This document shows, one piece after another, positions 5,532-10,512 of a stretch of DNA of 10,512 nucleotides; the first letter of the stretch is position 1; each line of letters opens with the position of its first letter. The DNA is from an uncultured Lachnospiraceae bacterium (GTDB lineage: Bacteria; Bacillota; Clostridia; Lachnospirales; Lachnospiraceae), in NCBI GenBank assembly GCA_910586585.1, contig CAJUKA010000131.1:1-10512 (forward strand). Direction: 5' to 3'. The notes beneath the pieces were generated by a model. The model had not been told where the DNA came from, did not search any database, and saw only the letters and a program-made list of their open reading frames with translations. Both the position numbers and the translations under genes were made by a program.

Positions 5532-6695
5532 ATGAAAAAGAGCATTTCAAAAAGGATGTTTGCGTTGTCCGTGCTTATGTCTACCGGTATTCTGTTGACT
5601 GGCTGCTCTGGTACAGCAGCGGGACCTTCGGAGAGTACACCGGCAGGAAGCAGCACAGAGGCGATGCAGGGGAGTGTAGGAGGAGTGGAATCTGGAACAA
5701 ATCATATCAGTGAGAAGTTGTCCGATAAGTTGGTAATTGATGCGGAGGTAGTTTTGCCAAAAGACCAGGTATATAGCGTGTATGCGCTGACAAAGCAAGC
5801 GTTTCCGAGAGAAGATTTAGATGTTTTTTTCGGAGGGGCGGAAGCCGTCGTAACGGCTCACCCAGAATGGGTTGGTGCATATTCTGCAAAAACAAAAGAG
5901 GGCGGATACTTTAGTACGAATCCCTATGGTAATTTTACATATGCGAAGGATGAGGAAAGGGACGACCACATCGTATATTTGGTGGAATCCGCATATTATA
6001 ATGCTGGCAGTTGTTCTTTCCAGAAGGAAGAAATACAGGATTTATCCTTTCTGGACGCAGAAAAAGCCGTTCAGATGGGGAAAGAAAAAATTAAGGAGCT
6101 GACCGGACAGTATTCGGAGGTTCTTGTTGCTTATTCTCTGAATAAGGAAATACTAACAGAGTTGGAGGAGAAATACAGGCAGACTCAGAAATATCAGGAA
6201 GATGCACAGACAAGGAAAGAAACTACAGTCGATGACTGGTCAGACGCAGATGAGATATATTATATGGAGTATGAACTGACAAAGGATGGTCTGCCAATCT
6301 ACAGCGGCATCAATGAGCCGGGCATATCCATGGCAGTGGAAACCTTTTGGACGGCTGAAACCCGAATCACTATGTTGCTTGATAAGGATGGGATTCGCTA
6401 TATAGCCAGCAGGGGTGGAATTTTTGACGCCAGCCCGGAAGCAGAGGCGCAGACGATTATCTCAGCGGAGGCAGCACTGGAAGCGGTAAAGGAAATTTAT
6501 GTGAATACCATATTGAGCTCGCAGGTTACAATCTCCCGGATATGGCTGGAATATGTCGTTGTACCGGACTGGGAAGAGAAGGAACAGTATAAGCTGGTGC
6601 CTTATTGGTGTGTGCAGATAGATTCGCCTTCGGGAAACAGCAGTGCGGAGCGGATCAATGCGATAACGGGAGGTAATCTATCCTATGGAGAATAA
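5532..6695 (+). CDS. ABC-transporter-associated lipoprotein, unknown function
   Basis: A 387-residue membrane-anchored exported protein. ATG 5532 has GAGGAG at 5521-5526; an upstream TTG in frame is rejected. The lipoprotein signal is clear: KKSISKR, a hydrophobic segment, then LLTGC with C25 as lipidated residue, followed by a Gly/Ser/Thr/Glu-rich linker to about residue 60. The globular part has recurring charged and aromatic segments (VYALTKQAF, YFSTNPYGNF, DEIYYMEYELTKDGLPIYSG) and a C-terminal VPYWCVQIDSP...NAITGG stretch that resembles PEPSY-like or YycH/YycI-like folds, without a firm family match. Its stop overlaps the next gene by 11 bases, so it belongs to the ABC operon. It may act as an extracellular sensor or ligand-binding partner of the permeases. 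No substrate can be named. Confidence 0.75.
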   Translation: MKKSISKRMFALSVLMSTGILLTGCSGTAAGPSESTPAGSSTEAMQGSVGGVESGTNHISEKLSDKLVIDAEVVLPKDQVYSVYALTKQAFPREDLDVFFGGAEAVVTAHPEWVGAYSAKTKEGGYFSTNPYGNFTYAKDEERDDHIVYLVESAYYNAGSCSFQKEEIQDLSFLDAEKAVQMGKEKIKELTGQYSEVLVAYSLNKEILTELEEKYRQTQKYQEDAQTRKETTVDDWSDADEIYYMEYELTKDGLPIYSGINEPGISMAVETFWTAETRITMLLDKDGIRYIASRGGIFDASPEAEAQTIISAEAALEAVKEIYVNTILSSQVTISRIWLEYVVVPDWEEKEQYKLVPYWCVQIDSPSGNSSAERINAITGGNLSYGE

Positions 6696-7494
6696 AAGGG
6701 CATTGCCCCGTCTGTTTGGTGCTGAATTTAAGAGGAGTCTGACAGTGAGATTTCTCCTTGTACCGGTCGGCGTGGTGTTGTGCATCTGTCTGGATACCTG
6801 GAACCAGATACCATTTATGTGGACATCTCCTGAGACTATGGATGTATACTATTATTGGTGTAATTCTTTTATATTTGGAGGCTTTTATGGTATCTATGTG
6901 GTTCCGATGCTGGCGGCGCTTCCCTATGCGGTAAGTTTTTGCGAGGAATACAATACGAATATGCTGAGGGTGCTGCTTATGAAAGCAGGAAAGAAGAAAT
7001 ACTGCATGTCCAAGGTGCTTACGACATTCCTATCGGGAGCTCTTTCGGTATCGGCAGGTGGGATTACTTTTATCCTCCTGGCAAATTTCTTTGTTCAGTT
7101 GTTCAATCGGGTCAGATTGCCGGAGACAGAAGCCTTTCCTTATTATGAATTTTTGCTGCAAGGTAATGCTGCCTGCTATTTTACAGTGGTTATCTTCCTT
7201 TTGTTTTTGACCGGAGGGTTATGGGCAACGGTAGCTTTGCTGGTATCGTCATATTTCCCTAATATCTATGTGACGGCGGCGTCTCCTTTGATTCTATCCT
7301 TTTTGATAGGTCGGGCTTATTTGGTTTTGAAGATTCCTGTCAGACTTCGGTTGGATTTATGGCTACAGGGTAGAAGTTCCGCTGGTACAGATCAGCTCAC
7401 TATTTTGTGTTCTGCGTTGGTGGTGCTGGGACTGACTGTGGGATTTGGTATTCTGTTTTACCAGAAGCTGAAAAGGAGGGTGGAGAATGAGTAA
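6685..7494 (+). CDS. ABC-2-like transporter permease, first subunit
   Basis: A 269-residue membrane protein. The ATG at 6685 overlaps the lipoprotein gene; GGGAGG at 6668-6673 lies 11 bases upstream. Six hydrophobic segments can be drawn at about 22-38, 61-85, 112-135, 163-188, 194-216 and 239-260, with a basic start (KRALPRLFGAEFKRS) and end (KLKRRVENE), the usual layout of ABC-2 exporter permeases. The cytoplasmic loop FCEEYNTNMLRVLLMKAGKKKYCMSK (85-110) has the acidic-to-basic coupling pattern seen in bacitracin/lantibiotic-type permeases. It overlaps the second permease gene by 8 bases. With the downstream ATPase it should form an exporter or immunity pump. The substrate is unknown. Confidence 0.8.
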   Translation: MENKRALPRLFGAEFKRSLTVRFLLVPVGVVLCICLDTWNQIPFMWTSPETMDVYYYWCNSFIFGGFYGIYVVPMLAALPYAVSFCEEYNTNMLRVLLMKAGKKKYCMSKVLTTFLSGALSVSAGGITFILLANFFVQLFNRVRLPETEAFPYYEFLLQGNAACYFTVVIFLLFLTGGLWATVALLVSSYFPNIYVTAASPLILSFLIGRAYLVLKIPVRLRLDLWLQGRSSAGTDQLTILCSALVVLGLTVGFGILFYQKLKRRVENE

Positions 7495-8332
7495 GGGCCT
7501 TCGAGTTTTTTGTTTTCAGCTAAAGCAGGAATTGGTGCAAGTCAGGGTGCTGATCCTGTTCATGATTCTTGCTGTATTTATCTATTCCTATCTGGAGCCG
7601 GTGGCTAATCTGGCACAGGCGGTTGGTGAGAAAGTGAGTCCGTGGGCTTTTCCACATCTGATGAATGATTACATTTGTCAGATGGTTTTTATGGTGAGTG
7701 CAGTATTCCTGTTTAGCACAGCACCCTTTGAGGGGAAGGCTCATTACTATATCGTTCAGCGTTCAGGGAGCCTTTCCTGGCAGTTGGGTAATGTACTGTA
7801 TATTCTGGCATCTTCGTTTTTGTTTGTGGGGTTAATATGGGTATTGAGTGTTATCAGCCTGCTTTCACGAACCAAGTTTAGTGGCGATTGGGGAATCATC
7901 TGGGGGACATTGGCAAGGACAAACGCAGGGAATCAGTATGATGTCCCGTTTACGGTGTTTGCTTATATTGTCGGTGTATTTTCGCCGATGGAGGCGACTG
8001 CAATCAGCTTCCTGCTTGAGTGGGCGTGTGTCTCTTGGATGGGGTTGGTGGTCTATTTGTTCAACTATATCACAAAAAAGATGACAGGGATATTGGTGGC
8101 ATCATTCTTTGTATTTTTGGATGTGATGATCTACAATTCATGGACACCCAAGGCATATCTTTTCTCACCGGTGACGTTGGCACAATTGAAGGTGATGTCA
8201 GGGAACAACTTATCCTATGGCGTATCTTTGAAATATGCGGTGGTGTTCTTTGCAGTGACAATCACGTTTTTTATTGTAATATGCTTGGGACAGGGAACAA
8301 AAAAAGTAAAGAAATGGGGACTGAAAAAATGA
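7487..8332 (+). CDS. ABC-2-like transporter permease, second subunit
   Basis: A 281-residue membrane protein. ATG 7487 overlaps the first permease by 8 bases and has AGGAGGGTGG just upstream. About six hydrophobic segments lie near 20-36, 62-78, 103-126, 153-190 (probably two), 200-216 and 249-268. The loop APFEGKAHYYIVQRSGSLSWQLGNVLY (79-105) corresponds to the coupling loop of ABC-2 permeases. It differs enough from the first permease that the pair probably forms a heterodimer. Its stop overlaps the ATPase start (ATGA), so all four genes are translated as one tightly coupled operon. The N-terminal QELVQVR and the C-terminal KKVKKWGLKK are basic and cytosolic. Confidence 0.8.
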   Translation: MSKGLRVFCFQLKQELVQVRVLILFMILAVFIYSYLEPVANLAQAVGEKVSPWAFPHLMNDYICQMVFMVSAVFLFSTAPFEGKAHYYIVQRSGSLSWQLGNVLYILASSFLFVGLIWVLSVISLLSRTKFSGDWGIIWGTLARTNAGNQYDVPFTVFAYIVGVFSPMEATAISFLLEWACVSWMGLVVYLFNYITKKMTGILVASFFVFLDVMIYNSWTPKAYLFSPVTLAQLKVMSGNNLSYGVSLKYAVVFFAVTITFFIVICLGQGTKKVKKWGLKK

Positions 8333-9078
8333 ATGATAGAAGGATTCTTTTTAAAAATGTCTCTAAGACAATAGACGATCAGATGATATTGAAGGATATC
8401 AATCTGGAGATACCTAAGCAGGGGATTTATGGAATTGTGGGCAGGAACGGTTCAGGAAAGACGGTGCTGATCAAGTGTCTGTGCGGGTTTATGCCTGTCA
8501 CGGAGGGCGAGATATGGGTAGGAGAAAAACAGGTCGGGCGCGATGTGGAATTTATTGAGGATACCGGCTTCATCATCGAGACACCGGGATTTTTGCCCAG
8601 AGAATCCGGATTTCGCAATTTGAGATATCTTGCCTCCATCCGAAATGTGGTCGGAAAGGAGCGCATCAGGGAGTGTATCACCATGGTTGGTCTTGATCCT
8701 GATGATAAGAAATGGGTAGGGAAATACTCATTGGGTATGCGCCAGCGGCTGGGTATCGCACAGGCTATCATGGAGAATCCTAGTCTGATTATCCTTGACG
8801 AACCCATGAATGGGCTGGATAATCATGGCGTGGAGGAGATACGAAAGCTCCTGCTTGGACTGAAGGAGGAGGGAAAGCTGATTCTTATCATCAGTCATAA
8901 CCGTGAGGACATCAACCTGCTCTGTGACAGGGTGTATGAGATGGATATGGGAGTGCTGACACAAGTAAGGAACTGTTCAGAAATTACTCATGATAATTAC
9001 TTGTCTAAATGTCCATCTGCGTCATCAGAAAATCTTGACATAGCCCGCTATGCCTGCGATTTTCTTCTTTGCAGCTGA
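8329..9078 (+). CDS. ABC transporter ATPase, BcrA/lantibiotic-immunity type, 3' end altered by insertion
   Basis: A 249-residue ATP-binding protein. ATG 8329 overlaps the permease stop (ATGA); the much longer upstream frame is read inside the permease gene and rejected. Walker A is GRNGSGKT (38-45). The Q-loop region is TGFIIETPGFLP (79-90), resembling the EEPGFYP form of bacitracin-type ATPases. The signature is YSLGMRQR (133-140), Walker B LIILDEP (153-159) and the H-loop histidine is H190. A usual C-terminal extension is missing: natural sequence stops at residue 214 (MGVLTQVR), and residues 215-249 (from NCSEIT) are read from an inserted element (8969-9123). Removing the element and one TAA copy restores R214 followed by TAA, so the ancestral protein was 214 residues, about the length of compact single-domain ATPases. 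All catalytic motifs are intact, so activity is likely kept. Confidence 0.88.
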   Translation: MNDRRILFKNVSKTIDDQMILKDINLEIPKQGIYGIVGRNGSGKTVLIKCLCGFMPVTEGEIWVGEKQVGRDVEFIEDTGFIIETPGFLPRESGFRNLRYLASIRNVVGKERIRECITMVGLDPDDKKWVGKYSLGMRQRLGIAQAIMENPSLIILDEPMNGLDNHGVEEIRKLLLGLKEEGKLILIISHNREDINLLCDRVYEMDMGVLTQVRNCSEITHDNYLSKCPSASSENLDIARYACDFLLCS

Positions 9079-9123
9079 ACATTTATACGGCGTACTTGTC
9101 ACAAGTAATTTCTGAACAGTTCC
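8969..9123. mobile_element. 155-bp MITE-like element in the ATPase stop codon
   Basis: The element ends in 20-bp perfect inverted repeats (left 8969-8988 beginning GGAACTGTTCAG, right 9104-9123 ending CTGAACAGTTCC). A direct TAA is found at both borders (8966-8968 and 9124-9126), a 3-bp target duplication. The inside is also self-complementary: AATTACTTGT/ACAAGTAATT (8995-9004, 9101-9110), TAAATGT/ACATTTA (9006-9012, 9079-9085), AGAAAATC/GATTTTCT (9027-9034, 9058-9065) and CATAGC/GCTATG at the tip, so one strand folds into a long hairpin. No transposase is encoded; the only reading frame used is the tail of the ATPase gene. It is a non-autonomous element, probably moved by a transposase elsewhere in the genome. 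Confidence 0.8.
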
Positions 9124-9126
9124 TAA

Positions 9127-9396
9127 GGTAAAAATAGCAGAATACAGCGATTGTTTTTTATATGTGGGAAGGTGTGTCGTAGTGAAGTGAAAACTGTGCT
9201 GCGATACCCTTTCTTTTTTATGCGCATGTCGATGCAAATGCAAAAAACCATATATGAAAGTTTTTGACATGGAAGTATGTCACTAAAGTAGCTCATCGGC
9301 GGCGCACGAGTAGCGTAGATAAATCTTCCCTGCTTAATTTGTGAAATTTGGATGAGTTGTTGCTTGTTTTTGAAAAAAGTTTACAAACATACTTGA
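9127..9396. other. intergenic stretch after the ABC operon
   Basis: No gene is seen. It holds the terminator at 9169-9219, the short palindrome ATGCGCAT at 9219-9226, and a 6-bp inverted repeat TGACAT/ATGTCA inside 9265-9282. TTGACA hexamers occur at 9264 and 9393 but without a good -10 at the right distance. The right-hand end of the stretch borders the broken helicase fragment and is probably part of the same decayed material. Confidence 0.4.
9169..9219 (+). terminator. rho-independent terminator of the lipoprotein/ABC operon
   Basis: AAGGTGTGTCGTAG (9169-9182) pairs with CTGCGATACCCTT (9199-9211) as a 13-bp stem with one bulged T and two G-U pairs, a 16-base loop, and a TCTTTTTT run at 9212-9219. 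It lies about 90 bases after the ATPase stop and 45 bases after the inserted element. It would originally have lain close behind the 214-codon ATPase gene, supporting the reconstruction of the ancestral gene end. Confidence 0.75.
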
Positions 9397-9654
9397 CAAT
9401 ACTTCTCTGAGCTGACGGGCGGCAAGGGCGTGACTTTTGCTACGGGTACACCGATCAGGAACAGCATGACGGAATTATATACGAATATGCGCTATCTCTA
9501 GTACGGCACGTTACAGAAACTTGGGTTAGGGCATTTTGACAGTTGGGCATCTTCCTTTGGCGAAACGCAGACAGCGATAGATATAGCGTGCCAGTTATAG
9601 GCACATCAAACAAAATACAGGGCAGGAACACACTATTTAACCTATGAAGGATAA
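9397..9654 (+). pseudogene. internal fragment of a conjugative-element helicase
   Basis: In one frame the translation QYFSELTGGKGVTFATGTPIR, then NSMTELYTNMRYL, stop, YGTLQKLGLGHFDSWASSFGE, TQTAIDIACQL, stop, HQTKYRAGTHYL can be read with internal TAG codons at 9499 and 9598 and TAA at 9652. The ATGTPI(R/S)NSMTELY, GHFD(S/A)WAS(S/T)FGE and TAI motifs are typical of the very large SNF2/DEAD-type helicases (often with a methylase part) carried by Firmicutes conjugative transposons and plasmids. Only about 85 codons of a protein normally exceeding a thousand residues remain, without start or end, so it is a relic. The first TAG probably replaced a CAG. It is evidence that a conjugative element once lay here or recombined in. 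Confidence 0.8.
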
Positions 9655-9731
9655 ACAACTGATTTAGCATTTGTGGTTATGTCTTTTTATGATTGAATTG
9701 GATGAGAAATGACACGATACGATTGGAAAAA

Positions 9732-9765
9732 ATATATGGATTTTTTTGATATATCCATGTATAAT
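9732..9765 (+). promoter_or_regulatory. promoter and overlapping palindrome for the JAB gene
   Basis: TATAAT at 9760-9765 lies 25 bases before the JAB protein ATG, with a weak -35 (TGGATT at 9737-9742, 17-base gap). An imperfect palindrome, ATGGAT (9736-9741) and ATCCAT (9753-9758), extends by further A-T pairs to 9732 and 9762. It therefore covers the spacer and part of the -10, a position where a bound protein would block transcription. Confidence 0.4.
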
Positions 9766-9790
9766 AAAAGAAAGTAGGTGGAAACATTTT

Positions 9791-10390
9791 ATGGAGAATG
9801 ATAAAGAATTAAAACAGGCAAAGAAAAGAACAGAAAAGATTTATATTACGGATATTGCAATACAAAAAGTGCCATATATACGATATAAAAACTTTTCAGA
9901 AAAACAGAATATGATTATGCGGCAGTTAGCAAGGGATGTGTTGTCATTATCCAAAGAATTTAATGATAGCAATGAAGTGGCAATTACTTGTGATATTGGT
10001 GCGGATATGCCTTTAGATGAATACGGAATCAGTTATGGAACAGAGCATAGCGTGCAAATAACATCAGATACGCTGTCAAACCATATACTGACATCGGCAG
10101 ACAGCGTATCAGTGGTTATCCTGCACAACCATCCATCATCACAGACATTCTCGCTTGAGGATATACGTTTTTTCCTTGTTTACTCTACGGTGGCTGTTAT
10201 TTCCGTGGTGTCAAATCAGGGAACGATTCATTATCTGTATAAGGATAAGAAATATGATTTTCATAAAGCATTTGCTTTGTTTAAGGAATTTGCCGCAAAA
10301 GCAACTAAAAATCTTACAGTAAAAGAGCATTATGATATAGCACTTTCTTTTTTGAAACAGTGTGGAGAGGCAGGACTATTTTATGAATGA
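9791..10390 (+). CDS. RadC-like JAB/MPN domain protein
   Basis: A 199-residue cytosolic protein. ATG 9791 has AGGTGG at 9776-9781; an earlier in-frame ATG at 9746 lies within the promoter palindrome and lacks a binding site. The JAB/MPN metal-site motif is HNHPSSQTFSLED at 112-124 (H112, H114, S121, D124), the form found in RadC-type proteins (HNHPSG..xPSxxD), with E85 in YGTEHSV as a possible catalytic glutamate. The helix-hairpin-helix of housekeeping RadC is absent and the N-terminus (ENDKELKQAKKRTEKIYI) differs. Such variants are common on mobile elements of Firmicutes, where their exact role (proposed DNA-repair helper or isopeptidase) is not settled. The next ORF overlaps or closely follows its end, so it heads an operon. 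The nearby helicase relic supports a mobile-element origin. Confidence 0.8.
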   Translation: MENDKELKQAKKRTEKIYITDIAIQKVPYIRYKNFSEKQNMIMRQLARDVLSLSKEFNDSNEVAITCDIGADMPLDEYGISYGTEHSVQITSDTLSNHILTSADSVSVVILHNHPSSQTFSLEDIRFFLVYSTVAVISVVSNQGTIHYLYKDKKYDFHKAFALFKEFAAKATKNLTVKEHYDIALSFLKQCGEAGLFYE

Positions 10391-10403
10391 AAGGGGATTT
10401 AAA

Positions 10404-10512
10404 ATGAGAGAAGAAGGCTATCTGAATGATTTATATTATGAAGACAGACCGATGCGGCTTGTTGTTCCAGATCCACTTCAAAAGGCAGATGAGCAGGAAT
10501 TAGAACAAAGCA
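10404..10512 (+). CDS. 5' end of an unidentified protein, cut by the window edge
   Basis: The ORF is open to the last base. ATG 10404 has AAGGGG at 10391-10396 with a 7-base gap and gives MREEGYLNDLYYEDRPMRLV then VPDPLQKADEQELEQS. An in-frame ATG at 10383 would overlap the JAB gene by 8 bases and add MNERGFK. The visible 36 residues are acidic and have no signal peptide. The operon position after the JAB gene suggests a mobile-element accessory gene. No family can be assigned from this part. Confidence 0.6.
   Translation, partial: MREEGYLNDLYYEDRPMRLVVPDPLQKADEQELEQS

Noticed and set aside
5497..5533. TTGACA at the end of the 227-bp element as a complete promoter for the lipoprotein gene
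   Set aside because: No -10-like hexamer occurs at 16-18 bases; the nearest TATTAT overlaps the start codon.
8020..8328. Long N-terminal extension of the ATPase frame
   Set aside because: It runs inside the second permease gene in another frame; the ATGA overlap at 8329 and the start of ABC-domain sequence fix the real start.
9709..9777. 22-codon ORF before the JAB gene (MTRYDWKKYMDFF...)
   Set aside because: It overlaps the promoter palindrome and -10 and is A-T-rich; chance occurrence is the simplest reading.
1..10512. CRISPR arrays, tRNA or rRNA genes
   Set aside because: No regularly spaced direct repeats and no recognisable structural RNA gene were seen.

Overview
The window looks like a low-to-mid GC Gram-positive anaerobe of the Clostridia, most likely Lachnospiraceae. 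The grounds are strong AGGAGG-type ribosome binding sites, an Agr-type cyclic-peptide signalling locus, a LytTR response regulator, a bacitracin/lantibiotic-type ABC exporter, and fragments typical of gut Firmicutes conjugative elements. The species is an inference; no rRNA or tRNA gene is present.

Layout. (1) 1-1106: a TPR-like protein (53-484) and a small hypothetical protein with a probably decayed 3' part (512-832), followed by about 270 bases with no convincing gene. (2) 1107-4760: a peptide quorum-sensing locus in two divergent arms. On the minus strand lie an XRE-type repressor-like protein (3314-3658, GTG start), a LytTR response regulator (2426-3133) and a GHKL histidine kinase of AgrC type (1107-2420). 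On the plus strand lie a 49-residue AgrD-type pheromone precursor (3926-4075), an AgrB protease/exporter sharing an ATGA overlap (4072-4653), and a possible 19- or 29-residue peptide ORF (to 4760). (3) 4784-5203: a small secreted protein with a clear signal peptide, a plausible output of the system, ended by a stem-loop. (4) 5282-5508: a 227-bp element with perfect 13-bp inverted termini and no transposase. (5) 5532-9078: a tightly overlapping operon of a lipoprotein, two ABC-2-like permeases and a BcrA-type ATPase. A second MITE-like element (8969-9123, 20-bp inverted termini, 3-bp TAA duplication) has inserted exactly at the ATPase stop codon and adds about 35 residues. (6) 9397-9654: an internal fragment of a helicase of the kind carried by conjugative elements, broken by stop codons. 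(7) 9791 to the end: a RadC-like JAB/MPN protein and the start of another ORF cut by the window edge.

How the genes probably work together. AgrB would process AgrD to a cyclic (thio)lactone peptide. The peptide would be sensed by the kinase and relayed to the LytTR regulator, which would act on promoters in the 3659-3925 region. The XRE gene on the same strand as the kinase operon adds a second regulator not found in the staphylococcal agr locus. Whether the secreted protein and the lipoprotein/ABC operon belong to this regulon cannot be decided from sequence. The ABC operon reads as more GC-rich than the AT-rich agr part and is separated from it by a terminator and a mobile-element footprint, so it may be a separate module. 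Several small-element insertions and broken fragments mark this as an accessory, recombination-prone region.
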